64,000 bases of DNA from Hymenopus coronatus. Its lineage: Eukaryota > Arthropoda > Insecta > Mantodea > Hymenopodidae. Made by a program: the position numbers and the translations under genes. Positions 44,345 through 56,411 of the stretch are shown one piece after another; position 1 is the first letter of the stretch; every line of letters begins with the position of its first letter. Where the stretch lies: NCBI GenBank assembly GCA_030762935.1, contig CM060900.1:398801132-398865131 (forward strand), in the 5' to 3' direction. The notes under the pieces were generated by a model. The model was not told the DNA's origin, made no database searches, and worked only from the letters and a program-made list of their open reading frames with translations.

Positions 44345-46820
44345 TACATGGGAAGCCAGAGGAACTAGGTCATTATGAGATTATGTCATTATTAATGAAA
44401 AACTCAAACCCTACATAAGGGACACTAGGGTTTATAGAGGCTCCGAAATAATAGTGATCATTATTTAGTGCAAAGTAATTTCCAAATCACATTTCACTAT
44501 ATAAATTTCAAGAAATATAAACAGCAGACAATTCCAAGGAGAAGAAGTAATAAACAATTTAAAACATATCTCCTTGAAGATGAAAGTATTAGAAGATTAT
44601 ACCAAAACAGATTAAAAGATAAACTTAAACAAAATACACATGACATTGAAACAGATTGGATGAATATCAAATTAGCAATATTTCAAGCAGCATTTGAAAG
44701 TCTTGGCTATAAAACAAAAAAGAAGAAAAAATGGCTCCGGACATGGAATGATAATTTGAAAACATTGATAGAAAGAAAGAAGCAGTGTCATAAAAAGTGG
44801 TTGCAATCCAAAACAGAAGAAGATTACATAGATTATAAAAAAGTTAGAGCCCAGGTCAGAAAATTAACTAGAGAGATTAGAAGATCAGACTGGGACAAAT
44901 ATGTTAAATCCTTAGAACAAGATATAACAGGGCCACAAAGGAAAGGTTTTAAGTTAATCAAACAATTACAATTAGTAGAAAATGATAAATTGAGAATAAA
45001 TAAAATATCAAAAGACGATTAGATAAAACATTATTCTTCACGCTGGAGAGAAACAAGTGACGCAAACGCAGAGACTGATCTTGATTATGAGACCCAGGAA
45101 GATGGTTCAGAGATGAATCAAATTTCAGAAAATGAATTACACTCAGTATTACTCAAAGCTAGAAACAGAAAGTGCCCAGGTTTAGATAATATAAGTATGG
45201 AATTTTTAAAATATGGAGGCAAAATTTTAGAAGAAAAAAATTTAATTCTGTTTAATGACATTTGGAGAACCAACATAATACCGAAGGACTGGGAAACCGG
45301 ATTATTAATAAACTTACATAAAAAGGGATCAAGAGTAAACTGTAAAAATTACAGAGGGATTTCTCTTCTTAGTTCAGCTTCCAAACTATATGCCAATATA
45401 CTTAAGCATAAGTTAGAAAAATATTCTGAAGATATGTTAGGGGAAGAAAAATGTGGTTTTCGACGGAGGAGAGGATGTATGGACGCAATTTTCACTTTAT
45501 CTCAGATCATAGAAAAAAGAAGAGAATTCAATTTACCACTTTTCATACTATTTATTGATTATGAAAAAGCCTATGATAGTGTAAATAGATATAAATTATG
45601 GCAAATATTGTTAGATTATGATATCCCATGTAAATTAATAAGAGCTAAGTCTATATACAAATTCAAAAATCCAGATTAAATATAATGATGACAATATGAC
45701 AGATCCAATAATAATTAATAAAGGAGTAAGACAAGGTTGTGGACTATCTCCATCATTGTTCAATATTTACATAACTCCATGGCACGACACCTCACGGGGA
45801 ACCTTGGCCTACCGCCCAGCCGCTGCGTCCCCCATCTCGGTCCACTACAGACGTCATGGATGGGGTGCAGTATTGGAGGGTGAGACGTGGTCATCGCCTC
45901 GAGCCCCTCCCGGCCGGTTAATGCGGTCCTCACGACCTGGAGCCGCTACTTCTCCATCAAGTAGCTCCTCAATTGGCCCCCCAGGGACCTCACGAGGCTG
46001 AGTGCACCCCGGTCCAGGTCTCCCAGCGGGGGAAAAATCCCCACGCCGGTACTGGGGATCGAACCCAGGTCTCCTGCTTGGTAGGTGTTCAATATTTACA
46101 TTAATAAAATCATAGAAGACTGGAAACAAATTTCGACACATGGACTAAAATTTCATCAGAATAAATCAGTACAAATCATTTTATATGCTGATGACCAAGT
46201 TATAGTAGCCACATCAGAAGATTAATTACAGAGAGCGGCATATAAATTAAATAATGTAGCCAAGCAGTACTCAATGAATATTAACACTGAGAAAACCAAA
46301 ATTATGGCAATGTGTGGAAAAAATTTAATAAGAGCCAAAATTGAATTAAACGGCATAATAAATGAACAAATTACTAGTTTTACATACTTAGGAAACTTAA
46401 TTTCAGAATACCAATTCAAAAATGTAATAGATTAAATGGAACAATTAAAGGACATTTTAGCAAACAGATGTCAGTGAATACAAAATTGAAAATCTACAAT
46501 ATTACATCGAAAGCTGCACTTCTATTTGGAAGCAAAACATGGGTTTTAAACAGCAAGGAACATAAACAGCTAGAAGCAGCTCAAATGCTCTTGGACTTAC
46601 AAGACTTGATAAGAAAAGAAATACTGACATCAGGGAAAAATTAAAAGTTGAAAACATAGTGGATGACATTAACAATTATCAACAAAATTGGATGCAACAT
46701 GACGACAGGATGGTGGATCACAGATTACCTAAAATGGCCAGGTACTACAACCCACGAGGGAGAATAGATAGAGGACATCCACGAAGGCAATGGCGGGAGC
46801 AGTATCACCTATTCTGAGTT
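44345..46820 (+). pseudogene. RTE-like ORF2: endonuclease end, linker and reverse transcriptase
   Basis: The endonuclease motif SDHYLV lies at 44,453-44,470. A basic helical linker follows (WLRTWNDNLKTLIERKKQCH) to a TAG at 45,020; the same frame reopens and gives the RT: CPGLDNISMEFLKYGG, NYRGISLLSSASKLYANIL, EEKCGFRRRRGCMDAIF, FIDYEKAYDSV. A frameshift near 45,655 precedes KGVRQGCGLSPSLFNIYI. The SINE interrupts here, after which NIYINKIIEDWK and LYADDQVIVA (about 46,181) resume. The C-terminal block includes DHRLPKMARYYNPRGRIDRG and ends in TGA near 46,815. Several stops are present; it is non-functional. It is unrelated to the Jockey-like elements of the GC-rich pile. Confidence 0.85.
45773..46086 (-). 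mobile_element. SINE with tRNA-Gly-like half head, copy 2, nested in the RTE-like LINE
   Basis: A perfect 15-bp target duplication, GTTCAATATTTACAT, lies at 45,758-45,772 and 46,087-46,101. In its own orientation it starts CTACCAAGCAGGAGACCTGG and has a full T-arm: CTGGG, loop TTCGATC, CCCAG. This matches the 3' half of a tRNA, closest by memory to tRNA-Gly. It ends GTGCCATGGAGTT. It is GC-rich against a very AT-rich host sequence, and the insertion cuts between the RT motifs SLFNIYI and YADD. Confidence 0.9.
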
Positions 46821-46889
46821 TCCGAATACAGGATTTACAAAATCCTAAATTTCTCATTGTTCATGATGATGATGGGGATGATGAAGATG

Positions 46890-47038
46890 TTAATTAGTAT
46901 TTTTGTTATTATTTTATTATTTTTTATTATTATTATTATAATTTTTATTATTTTTATTCTTATTTTCACTATTATTTGCATTATTATGATTGTTATTATT
47001 TTTATCTCTATTATTTTTTATTATTATTCCTTTATTAC

Positions 47039-47069
<31 letters not shown>

Positions 47070-47162
47070 TATTATTTTTATTATAATTATTATTATTTTT
47101 GTTATGACTATTATTTTTATTATTTTTTATTATTTTTATTTTTTATTTTTATATTATTATTA

Positions 47163-47214
<52 letters not shown>

Positions 47215-48651
47215 TTTTACTATGACTATTATTTTTATTATATTTTTATTATTATTTTTATTTTTAGTTTTTATTTTTATATTAATATTATTTTTATTAT
47301 TATTATTATTTTCGTTATCATTATTTTCATTATTATTTTTATTATTATTTTTATTTTTATTATTGTTTTTATTATTATTTTTATTATGACTGTTATGTTT
47401 ATTATTTTTATTATTAATGTTATTATTATTTTTATTATTTCATTTTTATTATTTTATTATTTTTATAATTTTATTATTTTTATTATTTATTATTTTTATT
47501 ATTATTTTTATTATAATTATTATTATTACTATTATTATTATTATTTATTATTTATTTATTATGACTTTTATTTTATTATCTTTAGTATTAATGTTATTAT
47601 TATTTTATTATTATTTCTATTATTTTATTATTTTTATTATTTTATTGTTATTATTATTTTATTATTATTATTAAGATTATTATTATTGTTGTTATTTTTA
47701 TTGTTATCCTTATTATTTTTATTATAATTATTATATTTTCAATTATTATTATATTTATAATTATCATTTTGTTATATTTTTATTATTATCTTAAGTATTT
47801 TGATTATTATTTTTATTATTATGATTAGTTCCATTATTATTATTTTTATTATTTTTATTTTTGTTATAATTATTATTTTTATTATTATTTTATTATAATT
47901 GTTATTATTTCTATTTTTATTATAATTTTATTTTATTATTATTTTAAATTTCATTATTACTATTACTTTTATTATTTTTTTAATTATTTTATTTTTATTA
48001 TTATTAGTTTTATTATTACTATTTTTCTCTTCTTGTGATTATTATTTATATTAATATTATTATTAGTATTTTAATTATAACTATTATTGTTATATTTATT
48101 TTTATTATTATTTTTATTTTCACTATTATTTTTATTATTATTTTTATTATTATTATTATTATTTTAATATTATTATTTTAATTAATTATTATTATATTTT
48201 TATTGTTTATATTTTTATTATTATTATTTTTCTTATTTTTTAATATTATTATTGTTATTATTATTATTAATTTCATGATTACTATTATTTTCATTATTAT
48301 TTTTATAATTATTTTATTTTTATTATTATTTTTATTATTATTTTTATTATTATTATTTTTATTCTTGTTATGATTATTATTTTCACTAATATTATTATTA
48401 GTATTTTTATTTTTTATATAACTATTATTGTTATAATTATTTTTATTATTAATATTTTTATTATGACCATTATTTTTATTATTCTTTTTATTATTATTTT
48501 TATTTTAATATTATTATTTTTATAATTATTATTCTTATTATTATTTTTAGTATAATTATCATTATTATTCTTATTATAGTTATTATTATTTTTATTTTTA
48601 TTATAATTATTATCTTTATTATTATTTTTATTATTAATTGTTTATTATAAA

Positions 48652-48687
<36 letters not shown>

Positions 48688-49106
48688 TTTTACTATGACT
48701 ATTATTTGTATTATTTTTTTATTATTATTTTCACTTTTATTTTTATATTATTTTTTTTAATATTCTTATTATTAGTATTTTTACTATTATTTTTATTATT
48801 TTTAATTTTAATTTTTATTTTTTATTATTATAATCATTATAATATTTTTCATTATCATTATTTTTATTATTATTATTTTTATTATTGTTATTATTATTAT
48901 TTATTGTTATTATAATTATTGTTATTTATTATTATTTATTATAATTACCTATTATTATTAATTATTAAGTTATTATTATTTGTTATTGTTTATTATTATT
49001 GTTTATTATTATTTATGATTATTTATTAATTATTGTTATTATTTATTGTTTTAATTATTATTTTTATTATAATTATTATTATTTATTATTATAAATATTA
49101 TTATTA

Positions 49107-49158
<52 letters not shown>

Positions 49159-49618
49159 ATTATTATTACTACTATTATTTATTGTTTATTAATATCATTT
49201 ATTATTATTTATTTTAATTATCAATTATTATTATTGATTATTTATTATCATTTATTATTATTGATTATTTATTATTATTATTATTTATTATTATTGATTA
49301 TTATTATTGACTAATTATTATTATTAATATTGATTATTTATTATTATATATTATTAATTATTTTTATTATCATTAATTATTCTTATTATTCTTATTATTC
49401 TTATTCTTCTTATTCTTGTTATTCTTATTTTCATTCTTATTTATTATTAATATTGTTTATTATTTATCATCAATTATTATTTATTATTTATTTATTAATT
49501 TATTAATTAATATTATTTATTAATATTATTATTAGTTATTATTATTTATTTTTATTAATTAATATATATTATTATTATTTATTATTATTATTTATTATTA
49601 TTAATTATTATTTATTAA
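46890..49618 (+). repeat. ATT-rich array 2
   Basis: Same composition and strand as array 1, with interspersed TTTATT and TTATTG units. From about 47,630 onward it is repeated at 49,808-51,829. Frames here encode only Ile, Phe, Tyr, Leu and similar residues and are not genes. Confidence 0.95.
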
Positions 49619-50426
49619 CCCTTGAAAGGTATCATTGGTTCATTAACCGACAACTTATTTGAGAGGGCATATTTGGTAGCACATGTTTCATTGAAGGGCA
49701 CCAAGGCTTATAGAGTTGATCATAGCCTATATCTCCCATAGGACCAGCTTTTAAATTTTTGTTTAGGTGAATCTTTTTCACAAGTTTTTTGTATTTTGTG
49801 AAGCATATTATTTTTATTATTTTATTGTTACTATTATATTATTATTATTATTAAGATTATTATTATTATTGTTGTTATTATTATTGTTATCCTTATTATT
49901 TTTATTATAATTATTATATTTTCAATTATTATTATATTTATAATTATCATTTTGTTATATTTTCATTATTATCTTAAGTATTTTGATTATTATTTTTATT
50001 ATTATGATTAGTTCCATTATTATTATTTTTATTATTTTTATTTTTGTTATAATTATTATTTTTATTATTATTTTATTATAATTGTTATTATCTCCATTTT
50101 TATTATAATTTTATTTTATTATTATTTTAAATTTCATTATTACTATTACTTTTATTATTTTTTTAATTATTTTATTTTTATTATTATTAGTTTTATTATT
50201 ACTATTTTTCTCTTCTTGTGATTATTATTTATATTAATATTATTATTAGTATTTTAATTATAACTATTATTGTTATATTTATTTTTATTATTTTTATTTT
50301 CACTATTATTTTTATTATTATTTTTATTATTATTATTTTTATTATTATTATTTTAATTAATTATTATTATATTTTTATTGTTTATATTTTTATTATTATT
50401 ATTTTTCTTATTTTTTAATATTATTA

Positions 50427-50464
<38 letters not shown>

Positions 50465-50847
50465 TTCATGATTACTATTATTTTCATTATTATTTTTATA
50501 ATTATTTTATTTTAATTATTATTTTTATTATTATTATTTTTATTATTATTATTTTTATTCTTGTTATGATTATTATTTTCACTAATATTATTATTAGTAT
50601 TTTTATTTTTTATATAACTATTATTGTTATAATTATTTTTATTATTAATATTTTTATTATGACCATTATTTTTATTATTCTTTTTATTATTATTTTTATT
50701 TTAATATTATTATTTTTATAAATATTATTCTTATTATTATTTTTAGTATAATTATCATTATTATTCTTATTATAGTTATTATTATTTTTATTTTTATTAT
50801 AATTATTATCTTTATTATTATTTTTAATATTAATTGTTTATTATAAA

Positions 50848-50886
<39 letters not shown>

Positions 50887-52017
50887 TTTTACTATGACTA
50901 TTATTTGTATTATTTTTTTATTATTATTTTCACTTTTATTTTTATATTATTTTTTTTAATATTCTTATTATTAGTATTTTTACTATTATTTTTATTATTT
51001 TTAATTTTAATTTTTATTTTTTATTATTATAATCATTATAATATTTTTCATTATCATTATTTTTATTATTATTATTTTTATTATTGTTATTATTATTATT
51101 ATTTATTGTTATTATAATTATTGTTATTTATTATTATTATTATTATTATTTATTATTATTATTTATTATAATTACCTATTATTATTAATTATTAAGTTAT
51201 TATTATTTTTTATTGTTTATTATTATTGTTTATTATTATTTATGATTATTTATTAATTATTGTTATTATTTATTGTTTTAATTATTATTTTTATTATAAT
51301 TATTATTATTTATTATTATAAATATTATTATTAATTATTATTATTATTATTATTAATTATTATTACTACTATTATTTATTGTTTATTAATATCATTTATT
51401 ATTATTTATTTTAATTATCATTTATTATTATTGATTATTTATTATCATTTATTATTATTGATTATTTATTATTATTATTTATTATTATTGATTATTATTA
51501 TTGACTAATTATTATTATTGATTATTTATTATTATATATTATTAATTATTTTTATTATCATTAATTATTCTTATTATTCTTATTATTCTTATTCTTGTTA
51601 TTCTTATTTTTATTCTTATTTATTATTATTATTGTTTATTATTTATCATCAATTATTATTTATTATTTATTTATTAATTTATTAATTAATATTATTTATT
51701 AATATTATTAGTTATTATTATTTATTATTATTAATTAATATATATTATTATTTATTATTATTATTTATTATTATTAATTAATATATATTATTATTATTAT
51801 TATTTATTATTATTATTTATTATTTATTAACCCTTGAAAGGTATCATTGATTCATTAACCGACAACTTATTTGAGAGGGCATATTTGGTAGCACATGTTT
51901 CATTGAAGGGCACCAAGGCTTATAGAGTTGATCATAGCCTATATCTCCCATAGGACCAGCTTTTAAATTTTTGTTTAGGTGAATCTTTTTCACAAGTTTT
52001 TTGTATTTTGTGAAGCA
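47630..52017 (+). repeat. ~2.2-kb tandem duplication of array plus unique flank
   Basis: Unit 1 (about 47,630-49,807) and unit 2 (about 49,808-52,017) match in the order of array irregularities, for instance TTTTTCTCTTCTTGTGATTA at about 48,024 and 50,203. They also share the unique 189-bp segment starting CCCTTGAAAGGTATCATTG at 49,619 and again at about 51,830. Small indels and a few substitutions separate them. Only unit 2 continues into unique DNA (ATTACTTTCGATATGC). Confidence 0.85.
49808..51829 (+). repeat. ATT-rich array 3
   Basis: The second copy of the array, lying between the two copies of the 189-bp unique segment. Same strand and composition. Confidence 0.95.
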
Positions 52018-52435
52018 GATTACTTTCGATATGCTCATTAATTTGTAGACTTTTTGGCACTTTATGTACAAAGTTCTATACGCTCCTGACTTGCATAGAG
52101 ATTTGTTGGATTTACATATGGTTAACAATCTCCTGAGTCGTTAACTGCTCGAAATAATCTGGCTACCTGTTAGTTTTTGCAACCTGAGATTTTGGTCTTG
52201 CAGAGTCCTCACAAAATGTTTGTTTGAAGCACTCACCAACAGTTTCACTCCAATCTTCATTAGCACAGGTATCGTTGCATTCAACTCCGGGATGTCTAAA
52301 TAGGAATAATGAGTTAATTCCACTGTAGCTTGTGAGTAATTAAGATAGAGCGGTCCAGTGGGCATATATGGGAAAGATAGGGAATTTAAGGAGGAGGGAA
52401 CCCTAGCTAGAGAGCAGGGCTAGGGCTAGAGAGCA
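52018..52435. other. Unique flank, no feature recognised
   Basis: Ordinary mixed-composition DNA between the duplicated array and the second polymerase relic. Two short minus-strand frames here show no motif. AGAGAGCAGGGCTAGGGCTAGAGAGCA near 52,409-52,434 is a small imperfect repeat. Confidence 0.4.
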
Positions 52436-53512
52436 TACACTGTGCTGCATCCTTCAGCAGCAGATACAATGGAATTTATCATGAAGAGTACTGCGGTGCA
52501 GGCATGACTCTGAAGAAAACAAACCCCGAGCCTACCAGACATCAACTATTGAATACGATGGAAATTGTGTGTAACATTAAGAGTATGAGACATGGTTTGA
52601 TGGGTACCAGAAATCTTACTTCATCCGATGCAATTCAGAAAGACATGAAGACTTACCTGCAGGAAGCTAAACATAGGATTATACAATTTGTTCTAAAAGA
52701 GTTCTCCACACATAAAGCTGTGAAGATTTACCTGTTAGTGGAATGCCGATTTGTAAACAGTGTTGGAAAAAGTAATGACAAGACCTTCAAGCCAGGAATC
52801 AGACAGTGTTTCAAGGAACTGATTTAGACCAATTTTAGAGACGAAATTCAAGAAATTGGCTGTTGAAATGGACGAATCACAACTTAATGGAAGCTGCTTA
52901 CTGTTGAGGGGGTGCCTTCAAATTAACAATAACAACCCACTTCGCGGGAGCAGTTACATTCATCTACCTGCATCTATAGAAGCAAACAAATCGCGTGTGA
53001 ACCGCCAGAATCGTCCTGATGAGACATGGTTTTTATATGCTCTCCACACAAAATTCATTTAAAAGGATCCCCAACGTGTAACCAAATACAAATATGTGGA
53101 AAATAAATACGACCTCTCGTGTATCGCGATTGCTACGCCTTTGTCTAAAATCCCGACATTTGAAAAGAAAAATAATATATCTATCAACGTGTTTGCATTG
53201 CCTGAAAAGAAAGCATTGTTTCCAATATAACTTTATGGTGTGCTATAGCCGTAATATGGGGTTGAAAACCTGAAGCTTATGTACATGGATATGGACTAAG
53301 CTGTGTAGGAAGAACTATCTGATCGTCGTGACCTTCTTCTGCTGAGTGATGAAAACGGCACGCATCACTATGCATAAATCAAGAACTTTGAGAAGCTTAT
53401 TCGAGAACAAACGACAAAATATGAAGGACACCGAAGTGGAGTGGAAAATTTGCAGAAACATGCTACTATACTCAGGCGGCGTGCTATCGCTGGGATAGCT
53501 ATGCGCACAAAG
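52436..53512 (+). pseudogene. Second, scrambled copy of the zinc-finger/DNA-polymerase relic
   Basis: It aligns from the second zinc finger (CCATCCTTCAGCAGCAGATACA, like 17,490) to the equivalent of about 18,560. It keeps LLVECRFVNSVGKS, MDESQLNGS and FEKKNNISINVF in shifting frames. It lacks finger 1 and everything from Exo I on. At 53,234-53,296 it contains 63 nt that match 20,425-20,487, the motif C region, placed between two segments that are adjacent in copy 1; 55 of 63 bases agree. About 50 bp present at 18,428-18,477 are missing near 53,428. It is more decayed than copy 1. Confidence 0.75.
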
Positions 53513-53513
53513 G

Positions 53514-53575
53514 GGGCTGAATGCGTAATGCATTTTTCACCTCCAAGGTAAAAAAAAAAAAAAAAAAAAAAAAAA
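53514..53575 (+). repeat. Terminal 40 bp of a LINE tail plus poly(A)
   Basis: GGGGGCTGAATGCGTAATGC followed by ATTTTTCACCTCCAAGG and about 27 A matches the end of the tail at 3,393-3,437. Almost the entire element is missing, so this is an extreme 5' truncation landing on the polymerase relic. Confidence 0.7.
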
Positions 53576-53612
53576 GACGCAAGGACATTCGGAGCTTCTT
53601 CGACTTGTAAGG

Positions 53613-54950
53613 ATGGCCAAGTAGATGCAGCGCAGACTCGCCGCTGCTAAGGCAGCACCCGATGCCTCCACCTTGGCAGCCGCCGAGAAGGCAGCACGTC
53701 CGACGCTACCGGTCCAGGCAAGCCTTGCTTCGCCGCCGGCCGCCACCTCAGTCTCGCCGCAACTGCAGCCGCAGTTGCCGCCATTGCCAACACCGCCTCC
53801 ATCCAGCTCCACCCGCCGCCGCAAGCAGAGCTTCGAGATGCCGAGGAAGAAGACGCAACGCAAACTCGCTGCCAACCCAGCTGCCAGCTCTCCACCGGCA
53901 ACTGCCGGCAGGGAAGCCTCCACATCACCGTCACCGGAACAAGTCCAACAAACACCGCCGCAGACAGCCCATAATTCACCGGCAGCCAGCACAGCCTCTC
54001 GGCAGCTGCAGCTGCAGCCGCCGCCGGAGCCCGCGCAGTCGCTACCACCGAAGTTAAGTGCTGTGGTTAGGGGGGTCCCTAGAGACCTTTCTACCAAGCA
54101 CGTAATCGACGTAGCGCAGTCGGTGTGGCCTTCTTATGGCCACTCGAATCCTGAGCGACCGGGGACTAACGCCACTCGTCCGAATCGAGTTCCAAGACAG
54201 CGCCGATATGGAAACTGCTTTGGCATCAGGGTTGCCCTTTCTAGGGCGTCTCCTGAGCGTCGAAGTTAGCATAACAGAGCGCCACCGCCCTTGCTGACGC
54301 TGCTGTGCTTTCGGGCACAGCTTCGAAGCCTGTTCTTCGCCGCCGCGGTGCCACTATTTTGGAGCCGCTGCCTACACCGCCGAGTGCACACAGCACGACC
54401 TACGCCGCAGACGCCGGTTCTGTGCCACGTGCCTTGGCACAGGACACTACACCGGGCAAGCAATGTACCCAGCCTATCCAAGAAACAGGCAATCGTCTCC
54501 GCAGCAGACCCGGGAAGAACCAGTGCCTTCAACCACACATACAGCGCAGACACCTACACCTTCAACACTACATACCGGCGAACTACTGCAGAAACCCCAG
54601 GGCCTAAGTGAGGCCATTCAGGACCTCCAAGCGAAGGTTCTGACACTGACGGCCAAACTGACACACCTGGAGGACCACCTGCAAGAACAACAGACCGAAC
54701 TTCAGGAACTTCCAACACTAAGACACCAATTCACTCAACTCTACACTGACATCCGGCTCATCATCAGGGAGGAGGTGAAGGCCCTGAAGACGACGACAGG
54801 AAGGCCACCGATGCACCACAGCGACCCTGAGCCTCTGGTTCAGATAGCTGAAGGACCTATATATACAACATCCACCTATGTCAGCACAGGAACTCTACAG
54901 AAAACAACTCCGCAGAGAACGAACCAACTTCAGGAAGCATCACCAGTAAC
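53613..54950 (+). pseudogene. Chimeric LINE Gag-only copy
   Basis: It starts MAK at 53,613 with a TAG at codon 4. The first part (AAAKAAPDASTLAAAEKAAR, PQLQPQLPPLPTPPP) matches the N-terminus of the Gag at 2,068. It then runs in frame into a second N-terminus, EMPRKKTQRKLAANPAAS, that matches the Gag at 4,487. So two Gag leader regions are fused. SAVVRGVPRDLSTKH follows. The knuckles are damaged: a stop inside knuckle 1, Cys to Phe in knuckle 2 (CHYF), and loss of the last Cys in knuckle 3. A coiled coil (LSEAIQDLQAKVLTLTAKLT) ends near 54,950 at the position of the other Gag stops; a one-base change lets one frame run on. Confidence 0.7.
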
Positions 54951-55009
54951 TTTCACAAAACACACATCACCATTAACTACCATTCATTTACACCAATTGC
55001 TTCTCCAGC

Positions 55010-55290
55010 GGGGCACTCAGGGCGTAAGTCATGTGTGTCCACTGGCTCATCATACTTTCACCTCGCAGTTACTGCCACTGACAGGCAGCAAACATGTTCA
55101 CCAGAAATCCGCAGGTGCTTTATGCGGTACTGCACAAGGGAGGCATGGGCCTCCTACTTCCCATGTTTTTTTTTGTTGTTTTTTTTTGTGAGTAGTGCCA
55201 CCCTGGTTCAAGTCCAGGTTGGGGAGTCTCACACTTCCCGGTTTGCCTGGGGTTAGGGCGTCAGTAGCCTTTTCCCCATCGTAAAAAAAA
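55010..55290 (+). repeat. Structured LINE 3' tail module with A-run
   Basis: Closely matches 5,640-5,933: CACTCAGGGCGTAAGTCATG, a T-run with GTGAGTAGTGCC, CCTGG...CCAGG hairpin arms, TTAGGGCGTCAG, and eight A at about 55,282-55,289. It ends the chimeric Gag copy. Confidence 0.75.
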
Positions 55291-55365
55291 TGCTATAAAT
55301 AGTTTTCTACAAAGTCCGTGCCCATGTCTCAGTCATCTTAAATACTAGACTTTAGGTTCAGTGCC

Positions 55366-56411
55366 CCAACAATCGATCTACAGGCGCAGTACTCCTTGAG
55401 ATACAACGCGCCTTCGACAGAGTATGACATGCTGGCCTACTAAATAAACTGACGACATACGGAATCAACGACTCGTTGGTCGCCATCATTAAAGACTATA
55501 TACGAAATAGAAGCTTCAAGGCAGCAGTGGATGAGGCAGAGTCAACACTCCGCCCCATCAGAGCTGGCGTACCCCAAGGAAGTTTGCTGGGGCCCACTCT
55601 ATTTAACATATACATAAATGATCTCCCACCACTAATCCGGGTAGAGAAATATATCTACGCCGACGACATTGCCCTAGTAACAACATCACTGCAGCCACGG
55701 ATTATACACCTCAGGCTCCAAAATGCCTTGAATTCATTGGAACCGTGGTTCAGAAAATGGAGGGTCAAGTTAAATGCCAGAAAGTGTAAAGCCATTGTTT
55801 TCACAAAACGCCACACACATAGGCAACAAAGGCGCGCTCTCCCGCCACTTATGTACCGGCAAGAGCCGATTGTGTGGGAGAGCATGGTCACTTACTTAGG
55901 GGTAAGGATGGACGAAGGCCTCACGTGGAAACAACACATCAACACGGTAAGAGCTAAAGCCAACGGTCAGCTCAACAAGCTTTACCCAATCATTAACACG
56001 AACAGCCGCTTGAAACTAAGCATGGGCCTAACCCTCTACAAAACGCTAATCAGACCTATACTAACATACGCCGCCCCCGTCTGGGGATATGCGGCAAAAA
56101 CCCACATTAAGAGACTCCAAACACTTCAAAATCGAATTTTGCGAATTATTGCACAAGTGCCCGCAGTAGCTCCAACCTTTGAACTACACGAGGAGCTCAA
56201 AATCTGCTCAATTGAGACCCATATAAAGCAACTGGCATTTAACATCTACAAGCGGAAAAGTAATAATCACAACGTTCTCATCCAAGAACTTGGCGAATAT
56301 GACACCAGAAACGACAAACACCTCCGCCCTCTATCGCTCTTCAGCCGGAACATCGGTTTAGGGGAACCAGAAATCAATATTCAGGAATACTTAGACAACC
56401 TCATTAGGTAA
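55366..56411 (+). pseudogene. Jockey-like LINE ORF2, RT C-terminal half (family C, right copy)
   Basis: The copy begins inside the RT, at the equivalent of NKSTGALYLDIERAFDKVW in family B. The Trp codon after DRV is TGA at 55,425-55,427. From 55,476 to TAA 56,409-56,411 the frame is open: AGVPQGSLLGPTLFN, YADDI near 55,660, WRVKLNARKCKAIVF, YLGVRMDEGLTWKQH, PVWGYAAKTHIKRLQ and INIQEYLDNLIR. The endonuclease and RT fingers are absent because of 5' truncation. 18 nt directly upstream (from CTTTAGGTTCA at 55,350) match the boundary at 1,104, so this junction reuses a sequence seen at the left pile. Confidence 0.85.

Larger units (their letters stand above)
44345..46889 (+). mobile_element. 5'-truncated RTE-like LINE inside the ATT array
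   Basis: Non-repetitive DNA between two ATT arrays. It begins in the end of the endonuclease domain and ends in a CATGATGATGATGGGGATGA tail (about 46,859-46,889), a microsatellite-type 3' tail used by RTE-like LINEs instead of poly(A). A SINE splits it at 45,773-46,086. Confidence 0.8.

Noticed and set aside
46990..47727. Long frame of 245 codons made of Ile, Phe, Leu and Tyr (also 41,394-41,798, 42,012-42,416 and similar)
   Set aside because: These are translations of ATT/TTA arrays; no start context, no composition change and no conservation independent of the repeat.
53537..54097. Minus-strand Gly/Ala/Val-rich frame of 186 codons
   Set aside because: Shadow of the GC-rich Pro/Ala/Gln coding strand of Gag; the same kind of shadow appears at 2,030, 4,453, 11,892 and 57,681.
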